Below, one piece after another: positions 9,668 through 18,299 of a DNA stretch of 64,000 bases (position 1 is its first letter; every line of letters begins with the position of its first letter). The position numbers and the translations under genes were made by a program. Under the pieces are notes generated by a model. That model saw nothing but the letters and a program-made list of their open reading frames with translations, did not search any database and was not told the DNA's origin. The DNA is from Myxococcales bacterium. GTDB taxonomy: Bacteria; Myxococcota_A; Polyangia; Polyangiales; Houyiibacteriaceae. The DNA is taken from the NCBI GenBank assembly GCA_029861865.1, contig JAOTYL010000007.1, positions 124,001 to 188,000 of the forward strand. Direction: 5' to 3'.

Positions 9668-10378
9668 ATGCAGGCGACGATCGCCTTGTTCGACATCGAC
9701 GGAACGCTCCTCCGAGCAGGTGGGGCTGGACGCCGTGCTGTCGAACGCGCACTCGAAGATCTGCTTGGCGAGACTCTAGGAAAGATGAGCCTCGAAGCCG
9801 TCGAGTTCGCCGGCCGGACCGATCCGTGGATCGTGCGCCAGGCATTGATACACCATGGGGTTGCACCGGACGAGGGGCTGATCGCGGAAGTGTTGCGGCT
9901 TTATGTGGACTATCTGCCAGACGAGCTCGAGCGCGCATCTGCCTTCGAGGTGCTCCCCGGCGTCCGCGCGCTTCTAGAGATACTGATCACGCGTGACGAC
10001 ACCTGCCTCGGTCTCGGCACGGGCAATACTGAAGCAGCCGCCTACGCCAAGCTGCGCCGAGGCGAGATCGATTCCTTTTTCGCGTTTGGCGGGTTCGGGT
10101 CCGATCATTTGGACCGTGCCGAGTTGCTACGCGTCGGGTTTGAGCGTGCTCGAGGGCTTAGTGCGGCGGCTGCACACAGAGTGGTCGTCATCGGGGACAC
10201 ACCCCACGACGTCGTTGCTGCGCACGCGATTGGCGCCGAGTGCATCGCCGTGTCCACGGGCTGGTACGACAGTGCATCGCTCGAAGCCGCTGGCGCCAAC
10301 CACGTCGTCGCTGACCTCGAGGACCCAAGTGTGCTCGATGCGATCACCGGATCTCTCGCCATCTCGAAGGACGTGTAA
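9668..10378 (+). CDS. HAD-superfamily hydrolase, phosphoglycolate-phosphatase-like
   Basis: From the ATG at 9668 the 236-residue protein begins with the HAD motif I, LFDIDGTLL, whose first Asp is the nucleophile. Motif II is the GTGN segment, and motif IV is IGDTPHDVVAA near the C-terminus. The helical cap between motifs I and II places it with Gph/beta-phosphoglucomutase-type phosphatases. The substrate is not determined. The start is taken at 9668, not 9638, because the conserved fold starts there. A second, distinct HAD enzyme lies at 55889-56542. Confidence 0.87.
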   Translation: MQATIALFDIDGTLLRAGGAGRRAVERALEDLLGETLGKMSLEAVEFAGRTDPWIVRQALIHHGVAPDEGLIAEVLRLYVDYLPDELERASAFEVLPGVRALLEILITRDDTCLGLGTGNTEAAAYAKLRRGEIDSFFAFGGFGSDHLDRAELLRVGFERARGLSAAAAHRVVVIGDTPHDVVAAHAIGAECIAVSTGWYDSASLEAAGANHVVADLEDPSVLDAITGSLAISKDV

Positions 10379-10409
10379 CTTTTTCGTGCGGTCGTGCAAT
10401 ACTCGGCGC

Positions 10410-11294
10410 GTGCACGACAGACCTGGGCGTTGGTACGCGCGGTGGTGGGCGGTTCTGATCGTCCTCGGATTGGTGCTTGGAGCGACCGCCATCGTTACCG
10501 TGAAGGCGCTCGGGCTCCGCTCGGTGGTGGTCGATGCGAAGCCGCTCCCGCAACCGCCAGAGGGCTTTGACACGCGATGGTGGAACGACGCGCTTGGGAG
10601 GTGGGTCCAAGGAGACCGGGTCGACTACGCCGAGGTCCTGAACGACGCGCCCGATCTGAAGCGGTTCGCAGCAACGCTCGCGGAGGTAGGACCGACGGCC
10701 ACACCTGCGCGGTTTCAGACCGAACAAGAGCGTCTCTCGTACTACATCAATGCCTACAATGCCCTCACGCTGCTCGGCGTCGTCGACAATTGGCCGATCT
10801 CCAGCGTGCAAGACGTACGTGGTTGGTTGAACCCTCGGGCAGGTTTCGGATTCTTCTATGGCCTGCGATTCTTCCTGGATGGCGCCAAGACCAATCTCTA
10901 CGATCTCGAGAACGGCGTCATCCGAGGCTTCCGCGACGCCAGAATCCACGCCGCGATCAACTGCGCGTCGATCTCCTGCCCGCCCTTGGCGCCTCACGCG
11001 TATGACCCGGTCGCCCTAGAAGGACAGCTCGATCTCGTCACGCGCGCTTTCTGCTCGAGCCCTGTCCACGTGCGCGTCGATGGCGAGGCGCATGAGATTC
11101 GGCTGTCCTCGATCTTCGATTGGTACCGCGCCGATTTCGAGGAACACGCGCGTCGGCTAGGGCGGCCGCCCACCGTCGAGGACTTCATCGTCGCCTTTGC
11201 CGAGCCCAGCGTGGCGGCGTCGCTCGAGCAGGCCCGAGAGGCCGGTTTCGAGGTAGTTTTTCAACCCTATGACTGGGGTCTCAACCAGTTTTGA
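10410..11294 (+). CDS. DUF547 membrane-anchored protein
   Basis: The GTG at 10410 gives 294 residues beginning with a basic stretch and one transmembrane helix (WWAVLIVLGLVLGATAIVTV). The rest matches DUF547, including the hallmark HAAINCASISCPPL with its paired cysteines and the preceding LSYYINAYNALTLLGV. DUF547 is common in proteobacteria and plants with no proven activity; a cysteine/histidine site is suspected. It would sit on the outer face of the inner membrane. The open frame extends back to 9993 through the HAD gene, but that part is out-of-frame overlap, not coding. Confidence 0.83.
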   Translation: MHDRPGRWYARWWAVLIVLGLVLGATAIVTVKALGLRSVVVDAKPLPQPPEGFDTRWWNDALGRWVQGDRVDYAEVLNDAPDLKRFAATLAEVGPTATPARFQTEQERLSYYINAYNALTLLGVVDNWPISSVQDVRGWLNPRAGFGFFYGLRFFLDGAKTNLYDLENGVIRGFRDARIHAAINCASISCPPLAPHAYDPVALEGQLDLVTRAFCSSPVHVRVDGEAHEIRLSSIFDWYRADFEEHARRLGRPPTVEDFIVAFAEPSVAASLEQAREAGFEVVFQPYDWGLNQF

Positions 11295-11389
11295 GTACAT
11301 TGGCTTACACAAAAATACTGCAGAACTCGACGAGCGGTGCAATACGTTACTAAGCTTCTACTCATGATTTGGGGGATCAGCACAACGCG

Positions 11390-11851
11390 ATGCGACGCTT
11401 AGCTTTGTCTATCATCGGCTCTCTTCTGCTCGTGGGCTGCCCGGGCGGGTTGAACAACTGCGAGGACTTCAACGCCTGTCCCGGCGGTGCCGGCGGGTCG
11501 CCTGGCGCTACCGTCGAGCTCGTGTTTGAGGTCAACTGCGGTAACGCGGTCTGCCACGATTCGGACCAGCCGGCCGCCGGTCTCGACCTCGTCTCTCCGG
11601 ACGTGGCGAGTCGAACAGTCGGCATGAACTCGACCGACCCCAACTGCGGCAGCGACGTCATCGTCATCGCGGGGGATCCAGACGAGAGCTACATGATCAA
11701 GAAGATCGTCAACGAGCCCGGCGTCTGTGGTGGGCAGATGCCGATCGGAACGCTTCTCGATGCTGAGGATACCAACGTGATCCGAGATTGGATCCTCGAT
11801 CTAGGCGGCGTCCCTGCGATCATCAACGAGGGACTCGACGGCGGGGTTTAG
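11390..11851 (+). CDS. Small lipoprotein with a CX4CH possible haem motif
   Basis: This 153-residue lipoprotein has a signal ending in the lipobox LLVGC and then a Gly/Cys-rich linker. One motif, CGNAVCH (CX4CH), is followed by a GLDLVSPDVASR stretch. Myxobacterial and planctomycetal secreted proteins that resemble the PSCyt cytochrome domains carry this pattern. The spacing differs from the standard CXXCH, so haem attachment is possible but not certain. It ends 14 bp before the next gene and is probably its operon partner. The ATG at 11390 was chosen because it starts the signal peptide. Confidence 0.72.
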   Translation: MRRLALSIIGSLLLVGCPGGLNNCEDFNACPGGAGGSPGATVELVFEVNCGNAVCHDSDQPAAGLDLVSPDVASRTVGMNSTDPNCGSDVIVIAGDPDESYMIKKIVNEPGVCGGQMPIGTLLDAEDTNVIRDWILDLGGVPAIINEGLDGGV

Positions 11852-11865
11852 AAGGGAAGAAGTTG

Positions 11866-13617
11866 ATGGGGGCGTGGCGCGTTGGCGCATTGACAGTGCT
11901 ACTCGGTTTGTGTCTCGGGCGAGGTACCGCGTATGCCGAGGACGGCACGGCTGCGATACTGCCGCTCAAAGGGCCGCAAGCCGCCAAGATTCGGCAGCGC
12001 GTGCAAAACGGGTTGAGTAACGCCGACGTTCAGCTCGTTCCGCTGAAAAGAGTCACCGCCGTCGTCAAGAAGACCAAAGGCTACGCAAAGCAGGCGGCCA
12101 AGCTCGAGGCAAGTGTACTGGTTGGTGGCCGTGTTCGTCGCTCTGGCGAGCGCTGGATTGCCGATATCGGCTTGCGCAACGCCGCGGGCGCGCGCGTTCA
12201 GAAGTTTCGCACCAGCTCCTCCAGCATCACGCGGCTTTCGAAGCGGATCGTTGCCGAACTCCTCGATACCGGCATGATGCCCGTTGCAGGTGACACCGAA
12301 GAAGGGGTGACGAAGCTCGGCGCGCCGGATGCAGCGATCGCCATTCCCGAACCGGAGGTCGAAGAGCCGGAGGTTCCGCGATTGGTCGTCCGCCGGTTCA
12401 AGGGCGCGCAAGCGGGCAAGATTCGGGGAGCTGCGGTGAAGGGCCTTCAGGGCAAACCCATCAGCCTCGTTTCCAACAAGCGGTTCGTGCAGACGGCCCA
12501 GAGCTTGAACTCGGACCTGAAGTCCGAACGGGGACACGTCCTTCCTGCACGGGCGATGGGGGTCAACGGGCTCTTGGAAGGCGATGTGCTCCGTGAGGAT
12601 GGCGTCTGGTCGGCTTATGTCCGACTCGTTGACGGCAAGAGCGCCGACGTCATCAGTCAGCACTTCTACGAAGGGAAGACGTCGACCGCGCTCGCGCGCG
12701 CGGTTCAAGCGGGCTTGTGGGACGATTTCCGGAGGGACATCAAGCGCTTCGAGCCTAAGCGGGCGGTTGCCGTCGCTCCCGCCCCAGTAGCGGTGGTCGC
12801 GCCCACGAGCCGGGAGGCCGTTGAGAAAGAGCCCACGGCCGAGGACAAGCCCAAGGTCAAGCCCAAGAAGGCCAAGCCCCCCAAGAAGGATCGACCCGCC
12901 GCGGTCGACATCGAGTTTGATTTCGTATTCGTACATCGCAATCTCTCCTGGAAAGACGACCTCATCGGAAACCTGCGCGACTACACACTCGCGTTCGGCC
13001 CGGGCATTCAAACGAAGTTCCAGTACTTTCCAGGCGCCCATTTCACGAGCGGGATCGGAGCACAATTCGGCATCGACTTCGAGTGGCAGCGGCTCTTCGA
13101 CTTCGACTCCACGCGCGACGACGGTGTGAGCTTTCCCACCGAAGCACAGCAATTTCTCGCGGGCCTTCGCTGGCGATATCCCGCTGGCCGATGGGAGCCG
13201 ACGATCATCGCCGACTACGGTCTTCACAAGTTCCAGTTCGGTGTGGGTGGGCCTCCGATCACGACGACGGGTATCCCCGGCGTGAAGTACAAGTTCATTC
13301 GTGCAGGCGCCGGGTTTCGGGTCGGCGCTGGAAAGGACGAGAACTTCATCATCGTCTTCAATGGGGCGTACCGTTACCTGCTCTCTGCCGGCGGCATCGA
13401 AAGCGCGCAATGGTTTCCGCAGGCAAAGGGGAACGGGATGGACGCGCTGCTGATGTTCGGATATGGGCTGCCGAAAGGCTTCGAAGTTCGGCTCGGGCTC
13501 GAGTATCGCCGCTACTGGTTCGACCTCAATCCGCTGCCGCCCGATCCGCCCTACGTCGCCGGAGGCGCCCTCGATCAGTACTGGGGCCTCTCGATCGGCG
13601 CTGCTTGGCGCTACTGA
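11866..13617 (+). CDS. Exported protein with duplicated N-terminal domain and C-terminal beta-barrel
   Basis: From the ATG at 11866 (after GAAGGGAAGAAG) the protein has 583 residues and a signal peptide ending TAYA. Two related ~110-residue domains follow (about 28-134 and 172-286). Each starts with a KGxQAxKIR motif, then a GLL/VGG-type strand and a W-A-x-I/V-R/L strand. A Lys/Pro-rich linker (about 298-344) leads to a C-terminal part rich in alternating aromatic residues that ends in WRY, like an outer-membrane barrel. I recognise no named family. The repeat units could be periplasmic domains, with the KP linker spanning toward the barrel. Confidence 0.75.
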   Translation: MGAWRVGALTVLLGLCLGRGTAYAEDGTAAILPLKGPQAAKIRQRVQNGLSNADVQLVPLKRVTAVVKKTKGYAKQAAKLEASVLVGGRVRRSGERWIADIGLRNAAGARVQKFRTSSSSITRLSKRIVAELLDTGMMPVAGDTEEGVTKLGAPDAAIAIPEPEVEEPEVPRLVVRRFKGAQAGKIRGAAVKGLQGKPISLVSNKRFVQTAQSLNSDLKSERGHVLPARAMGVNGLLEGDVLREDGVWSAYVRLVDGKSADVISQHFYEGKTSTALARAVQAGLWDDFRRDIKRFEPKRAVAVAPAPVAVVAPTSREAVEKEPTAEDKPKVKPKKAKPPKKDRPAAVDIEFDFVFVHRNLSWKDDLIGNLRDYTLAFGPGIQTKFQYFPGAHFTSGIGAQFGIDFEWQRLFDFDSTRDDGVSFPTEAQQFLAGLRWRYPAGRWEPTIIADYGLHKFQFGVGGPPITTTGIPGVKYKFIRAGAGFRVGAGKDENFIIVFNGAYRYLLSAGGIESAQWFPQAKGNGMDALLMFGYGLPKGFEVRLGLEYRRYWFDLNPLPPDPPYVAGGALDQYWGLSIGAAWRY

Positions 13618-13668
13618 GCCTTTGAGCTTTTGGTTCCGTCTCGAGCCATGTCCGCCTAAGATGCGCGG

Positions 13669-14400
13669 ATGACTCGCCTCTTCGGATCGTGCGCCAGCAT
13701 CTTGTTCGTCTTGTCCGTCTTGGGCTGTAAAGGCCGCGAGGCGCCGATGCAGCCTTCAAACCCGGTCGAAGCGCTGCCCTCTGACTCTGCGGAGCACGCG
13801 GTCCAAGCGGTCCCGCCCGAGGTCACACCCGAGCCTGAGCGAAAAGCGGCGGCGGCGGAGACAGCACGCACCGACGCACCGCGCGACCTCGGCGACGAGC
13901 TCCGCGCTGCGATTGGAAGCCCTGCGGATTGTCTTCGAGATTACCAACCGAGCACTCCAAAGACGATTCGGGTCAACATCAGCGCGATTGTCCGCCCGAC
14001 GGGAATGATCATCGAGCCTAGCGCAAGCGGTCTTGGGCTTTCGGTCAACGATCGGCGATGTATCGAAGAGCGAGTCGGAGATGTGACGTTGATCCCACTG
14101 GCGGGTGAGGCCTCGATGCCAATATCGACCTACGTGGAAATCCGTTACCAGCCACCCGAGATCGAGGAGGCCGACGTGGAGAGTCCGGCGCCCGAGCTGA
14201 AGGACGTCGTCGAGCCGCTTCCGAAAAAGGCTCCAATCGCACCGAGTGGTGTCCCGATCGAAGGGCCCGCTGCTGATCCCATCGAGGGTCCGAGAGGCGA
14301 CCCCATCGAAGGCCCGAGAGGGATCCCCGTGGAAGGCCCCAAACCGAAGCCGATCGAAGGTTACCAGGTCGATGAAGGTGCCGAGCGTTGGACGGAGTGA
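13669..14400 (+). CDS. Lipoprotein with TonB-C-like domain and PIEGP repeats (paralogue 1)
   Basis: This 243-residue protein has a lipobox (LSVLGC), a disordered Pro/Glu/Ala-rich stretch, and a ~100-residue domain. The domain (DLGDELRAAIGSP ... VRPTGMIIEPSASGLGLS ... CIEERV) resembles the TonB-C/AgmX-type C-terminal domains of myxobacteria, including the conserved Cys before an arginine. The C-terminus holds at least five imperfect copies of an 8-residue unit centred on PIEGP (GDPIEGPR) and ends GPKPKPIEGYQVDEGAERW. The next gene is a paralogue with the same architecture. The function is unknown; a periplasmic structural or linker role is a guess. Confidence 0.75.
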   Translation: MTRLFGSCASILFVLSVLGCKGREAPMQPSNPVEALPSDSAEHAVQAVPPEVTPEPERKAAAAETARTDAPRDLGDELRAAIGSPADCLRDYQPSTPKTIRVNISAIVRPTGMIIEPSASGLGLSVNDRRCIEERVGDVTLIPLAGEASMPISTYVEIRYQPPEIEEADVESPAPELKDVVEPLPKKAPIAPSGVPIEGPAADPIEGPRGDPIEGPRGIPVEGPKPKPIEGYQVDEGAERWTE

Positions 14401-14424
14401 TGCGCTGCCAGGTAAGCTGACCGC

Positions 14425-15153
14425 ATGAGTCGCTTGATGGTCTTACCGCTCGTGGTCTTGCTGGCGGTGGGATGCAAGAGCCGAGAGGAGTCGGCCCGAG
14501 GTGCCTTCCAAACCCCGAAGCCCGTTTTCGAGCCCGAGGTGCCGAGCAACCTGCGCCCGGTCATCGATACACCGGACCCTGCAATCATCGGCAGTCCCGA
14601 GCTACTCGAAGAACAACCTCCCGAAAAATCAGACAAGCGTGACCTGGCCGCCGAGCTTCAAAGCGCCATCGGAACCCCGACCTATTGTCTGACCGACTTC
14701 GAGGCGGACACTCCGACGAAAATTCAGATCCCGATAAGCGCGACGGTACGGCCGACCGGAATGGTGATCGAGCCAACGGTCGGCGGCGTCGGTCTCTCGG
14801 CGAAAGAGCGCGAGTGCATCGAGCAGCGGATCTCGTTCGTGAAGCTCCAACCTCTCGACAAAGCCTTCTCGGAAGCCGTCTCGGCCTTTCTAGAGTTCGA
14901 TTACACGCCTCCGGTGATCGTCGAGTCGGACACCCCGGCTCCCGACCCCGACCTGAAGAACGTGAAGGGGCCGATGCCAAAGCTTCCCGAGCTGGCACCG
15001 TCGGGAATACCGATCGACGATCCGTTTCGAGGCTGGCTCGAAGGTGGGAACGTGAAGCATCCCGATGGCCCGAAGCCGAGAAAGGTAAGAGGCCCAAAGC
15101 CCCGCCCGATCGACGGATACGAAGTGGACGAGAACGCGCAGGACTGGGATTGA
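14425..15153 (+). CDS. Lipoprotein with TonB-C-like domain (paralogue 2)
   Basis: The 242-residue product has a lipobox (LLAVGC) and the same globular domain as its neighbour (DLAAELQSAIGTP ... VRPTGMVIEPTVGGVGLS ... CIEQRI). The C-terminal repeats are degenerate here: the tail has GIPIDDP and HPDGPKP, then a clear GPKPRPIDGYEVDENAQDW. That final motif is shared with paralogue 1, so it is probably functional. The genes are 24 bp apart and look like a tandem duplication that has diverged. Confidence 0.75.
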   Translation: MSRLMVLPLVVLLAVGCKSREESARGAFQTPKPVFEPEVPSNLRPVIDTPDPAIIGSPELLEEQPPEKSDKRDLAAELQSAIGTPTYCLTDFEADTPTKIQIPISATVRPTGMVIEPTVGGVGLSAKERECIEQRISFVKLQPLDKAFSEAVSAFLEFDYTPPVIVESDTPAPDPDLKNVKGPMPKLPELAPSGIPIDDPFRGWLEGGNVKHPDGPKPRKVRGPKPRPIDGYEVDENAQDWD

Positions 15154-15177
15154 TCTGCTGACCGAGCATGTGATCTC

Positions 15178-16008
15178 ATGGGACAACGCATCACCGTGGT
15201 CGACGCTTTCACCGATGTGGCCTATGCGGGCAATCCTGCCGCCGTCTGTGTCCTCGACCATCCGACGACCGCGGCATGGATGCAGGCCGTGGCTCGTGAG
15301 ATGCGTCACTCCGAGACCGCCTTCTGTGTTCCTTTGAGAGACGGCAGCTTCGAGTTGCGGTGGTTCACCCCTGGCGGCGAGGTGCGCCTGTGCGGACACG
15401 CCACCCTCGCGACCGCGCATGTGCTGTGGGAAGAGGGGAGGCTGCCCCTTCGCGAAAAGGCGCGCTTTTCTACTCAGAGTGGCGAGCTCACGGCCACGCC
15501 GCTCGGGCGGCAGATCGAGCTCGATTTCCCGGCGCGTCCGCCTTCCGAGGTCGAAGCGCCGTCCGGGTTGCTCGAAGCGCTCGACGTTCCGGCAACTTGG
15601 ATCGGCCGTGATGAAGACGACTACGTCGTCGTCGTCGAGGACGAAGAAGCGGTGCGAGCTTGCAGCCCCGACTTCCAAGCGCTTCGAGCCGTCGAGACGC
15701 GCGGGGTGATGATTACCGCTCCGTCTGCCGACGACGACCTCGACTTCGTGTCACGCTTTTTCGCCCCTCGCTTTGGCATCGACGAAGACCCCGCGACGGG
15801 CTCGGCGCACTGCTGTATGACGCCGCTCTGGGCAGACCAGCTCGAAAAGACCGCACTTCGGGCGCGCCAGCTCTCGGAACGAGGCGCCACGTTCGAGCTC
15901 GAGCTTGCAGGCGACCGCGTAAAGCTCCGCGGCGCCTGCGTCACGACGCTCCGGGGCACCCTAGCGGAGAGCCCGCCGAACGCCACGGGCATGAGGGGCG
16001 CGCGGTAG
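15178..16008 (+). CDS. PhzF-family epimerase/isomerase
   Basis: The 276-residue protein has the PhzF fold signature: an N-terminal VDAFTDVAYAGNPAAV, the catalytic glutamate in RHSETAF, GHATLA, and the mirrored second-half motif DPATGSAHCCM. PhzF enzymes isomerise small metabolites by moving a proton with that Glu. Most homologues outside phenazine producers have unknown substrates, and no other phenazine genes are present, so phenazine synthesis is unlikely. A hexanucleotide repeat begins at its stop codon. Confidence 0.88.
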   Translation: MGQRITVVDAFTDVAYAGNPAAVCVLDHPTTAAWMQAVAREMRHSETAFCVPLRDGSFELRWFTPGGEVRLCGHATLATAHVLWEEGRLPLREKARFSTQSGELTATPLGRQIELDFPARPPSEVEAPSGLLEALDVPATWIGRDEDDYVVVVEDEEAVRACSPDFQALRAVETRGVMITAPSADDDLDFVSRFFAPRFGIDEDPATGSAHCCMTPLWADQLEKTALRARQLSERGATFELELAGDRVKLRGACVTTLRGTLAESPPNATGMRGAR

Positions 16009-16043
16009 ACGCTGTCGCTGACAGTGCCAGCGTCAGTGACGGC
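16008..16043. repeat. Hexanucleotide repeat array, site A
   Basis: Six successive 6-bp units of the form G-N-C-R-S-Y (GACGCT, GTCGCT, GACAGT, GCCAGC, GTCAGT, GACGGC) start at the last base of the PhzF stop codon. The same degenerate unit recurs at 18476-18529 and 55238-55288. Confidence 0.75.
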
Positions 16044-16108
16044 ACGTTCGAGGCGTGATAGCTGTATGGGACTGCATCACCAGACGCAGTCGCGACAAAG
16101 GCGGGTTC

Positions 16109-16993
16109 ATGATGACAGAGTCTGGAAAGCTCTTCTTGGCGCTGCTCTTCGTTTTCGTGCTTTGCGGCGAACCCGCTTCGCAGGCAGAGGCTCCAGACTC
16201 AGGTGCGGCTAGCCCAACTGCCAGCGAGATTTTCGCGCGGTCACTCAAAGCTATCAAGGCGGTGAATGACTATCAGGGCGAGTTCGTGAAGCGCGAGCTC
16301 ATCGGTAACAACCTGAAGACCGAAAAGATAGTCTTCAAGTTCGCTCGGCCCTTCAAGGTGTATATGAAGTACATCGACCCGCATCCGGGCCAAGAGGCTC
16401 TGTACATCCGCGGCCAGAACAAGAACAAAATCAAGGCGCACAAGGGGTCGTTTCCAGACATCACGGTCAATCTCAGTGTATACGGCCGCCAGGCGATGAA
16501 GGATAGCCATGCGCCGATCATGACGTTTGGCCTCCAAAGGCAAATCGAGATCATGGGCGAGATCTATCGCAAGGCAGTGGCGCGAGGAGAGGCGAACTAC
16601 ACGGTATCCGACGGCGGAGCTCTTTTCGGCGAGCCGGTCTGGAAGATCGAGGCGCGTTTTCCAAGCACCGGCGACATCGTAAAGGTCAAGGACGACGAGA
16701 ACCTATGGACGTTCGCCAAGCGGGTTGGCCAAGCCATGTATGTCATCCTTCACTACAACGACAACATCAAATCCCCGAAAGACATCGACGAAGGCGATGA
16801 GGTGTTCGTCCCCCATCACTACGGGAGCCGCTTGGAGTATCTGGTCGGAAAAGAGACATACATGCCGCTCAAAGAAACATCATGGGATCACAAAGGCCGC
16901 GTGTACGAATCGTACGAGTATCCGGTCCTGGATCTGAGTCCCGGTCTCACGGCAAAGGACTTCGATCCGGACAACGAAGCTTACGATTTCTAG
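16109..16993 (+). CDS. DUF1571 (LolA-like) exported protein with an internal LysM motif
   Basis: Starting at the ATG at 16109 (AAGGCGGG just upstream) the protein has 294 residues and a signal peptide ending around SQAEA. It matches DUF1571: YQGEFVKRE, the FKVYMKYIDPHPGQEALYI segment, and the C-terminal PGLTAKDFDPDNEAYDF. DUF1571 proteins are LolA-like periplasmic barrels of unknown ligand. Between the two halves (about 188-235) sits a LysM-like stretch (DIVKVKDDENLWTFAKRV, then DIDEGDEVFVP), which normally binds peptidoglycan. That arrangement is unusual. An alternative start is the next ATG at 16112. Confidence 0.85.
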   Translation: MMTESGKLFLALLFVFVLCGEPASQAEAPDSGAASPTASEIFARSLKAIKAVNDYQGEFVKRELIGNNLKTEKIVFKFARPFKVYMKYIDPHPGQEALYIRGQNKNKIKAHKGSFPDITVNLSVYGRQAMKDSHAPIMTFGLQRQIEIMGEIYRKAVARGEANYTVSDGGALFGEPVWKIEARFPSTGDIVKVKDDENLWTFAKRVGQAMYVILHYNDNIKSPKDIDEGDEVFVPHHYGSRLEYLVGKETYMPLKETSWDHKGRVYESYEYPVLDLSPGLTAKDFDPDNEAYDF

Positions 16994-17023
16994 AGGAGAG
17001 CTACGCGGCCGCGTGCAATCCAT

Positions 17024-17053
17024 CCCGCCGTTCAGGACGGGCATCGAGGCGGG
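17024..17053. other. Inverted repeat CCCGCC/GGCGGG, weak terminator candidate
   Basis: A perfect 6-bp stem (CCCGCC at 17024-17029 and GGCGGG at 17048-17053) lies between the DUF1571 and Cys-rich genes. It lacks a following T-tract, so its role as a terminator is doubtful. Confidence 0.3.
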
Positions 17054-17130
17054 CTAAATTCAAGTGATTCGCTCCATTGAATCGACCGCATCCCCGGACG
17101 TCTATGTGGGTAGAAAAGAGGGTTCTCGCC

Positions 17131-17568
17131 ATGGGACTTACGGTTAATTCACGCTTTACAATGTTGGGGATCGCGCTTTGCGCTTCGTTTCTTTCGGGCT
17201 GTATCTTCGTCGGGGAGTACGACGACCACTACTACGAGCCCCCTCTGCAATCGCCGATTTATGGCGTCTGCTACGAGGATATCGACTGCCTTGGGGGTTT
17301 GTACTGCGAGGAGTTGGCGTTGCCGGTCGATCACTACACCGACTTCGTCAACGCGATCTGCACGGTTGACTGCTACGACGACCTCGACTGCCCCTTTTCG
17401 GAATTCAACGGGTTGCCTGGCGCGTGTGTGGACCACGCTTTCTTGGGAGGCCCGATCACATCGCGAGTCTGCGTGGAGCGCTGTGAGTTCGACGGCGATT
17501 GCGACGTGGCGGCGGGCTTCGGATGCGAGTTCATCGCTGGGGATCGACTGTGCGTTCCGATCCGATGA
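17131..17568 (+). CDS. Cys-rich secreted lipoprotein
   Basis: This 145-residue protein starts at the ATG at 17131, with AAGAGGG 8 nt upstream. It has a lipobox (FLSGC) and at least eleven cysteines after it. They form repeats such as CYEDIDCLGGLYCEE, CYDDLDC and CEFDGDC, ending CVPIR. The C-x-x-D-x-D-C pattern is widespread in secreted Myxococcota lipoproteins and probably forms disulfide-bonded modules on the cell surface. I do not know its partner. Confidence 0.72.
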   Translation: MGLTVNSRFTMLGIALCASFLSGCIFVGEYDDHYYEPPLQSPIYGVCYEDIDCLGGLYCEELALPVDHYTDFVNAICTVDCYDDLDCPFSEFNGLPGACVDHAFLGGPITSRVCVERCEFDGDCDVAAGFGCEFIAGDRLCVPIR

Positions 17569-17630
17569 GCCTATTCCGATCCACCACACGCTAGCTGGCC
17601 TGTGATAGCCTTCCGAAGAGGGAGGGCGTC

Positions 17631-18290
17631 ATGGCAACGGTCTTGATCACGGGCGCGAACAAGGGAATCGGACTCGAGCTCAGCCGGCAACTCCGTGCGC
17701 GCGGCGATGAGGTGATCGCCCTTTGCCGTAGCGTTAGTCCCGAGCTCCAGGCGCTTGGGGTTCGATCGTTCGAAGGAGTCGACGTGACGAGCCGAGAGGC
17801 GCTACAAGCCGTATCACGGGAGCTCGGCGACACACGCATCGATATCCTGATCAACAACGCCGGAATCTTCGAGCAGGAGTCCTTCGATGACCTCGACTTC
17901 GATCGGATTCGCAAACAGTTCGAGGTCAACGCGTTAGGTGCATTGCTGGTCACCCAGATCATGCGACGCCACCTCGCAGAGGGCTCCAAGATCATTCTCA
18001 TCACCAGCCGGATGGGCTCGATAGGCGACAACGGATCAGGTAGCTACTACGGATACCGAATGTCGAAAGCGGCTCTGAACATGGCTGGAGTGAACCTCGC
18101 CCACGACTTTCGAGACAAAGGGGTGTCGGTTGCGATCCTGCACCCTGGTTTCGTTGCCACCAACATGACGGGGCGCCAAGGCATCCCTGCCGCGGAAGCT
18201 GCCAAGGGCTTGATCGCGCGCATCGACGAGCTGAGACTCGAGAGCTCCGGCGGTTTCTGGCACGCCAACGGCGAGCGTCTTCCCTGGTAG
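17631..18290 (+). CDS. Short-chain dehydrogenase/reductase, C-factor-like
   Basis: The 219-residue SDR has the NAD(P)-binding TGANKGIGLEL, the NNAG motif, and the catalytic Tyr/Lys of YGYRMSKAALNM with serine earlier (ITSRMGS). The short length and motif set resemble the Myxococcus C-signal/CsgA-type SDRs, but that assignment is weak, as many SDRs look alike. It probably reduces a carbonyl in the cytosol. The 163-bp palindromic element follows its stop. Confidence 0.85.
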   Translation: MATVLITGANKGIGLELSRQLRARGDEVIALCRSVSPELQALGVRSFEGVDVTSREALQAVSRELGDTRIDILINNAGIFEQESFDDLDFDRIRKQFEVNALGALLVTQIMRRHLAEGSKIILITSRMGSIGDNGSGSYYGYRMSKAALNMAGVNLAHDFRDKGVSVAILHPGFVATNMTGRQGIPAAEAAKGLIARIDELRLESSGGFWHANGERLPW

Positions 18291-18299
18291 GTTCACGGG

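Noticed and set aside
11899-13410. 503-codon open frame on the minus strand
   Set aside because: It lies fully opposite the exported protein at 11866-13617, has no family-like motif, and such long antisense frames are common in GC-rich coding DNA.
15178-16008. Phenazine biosynthesis locus
   Set aside because: Only the PhzF-like isomerase is present; no phzA-E/G genes are nearby.
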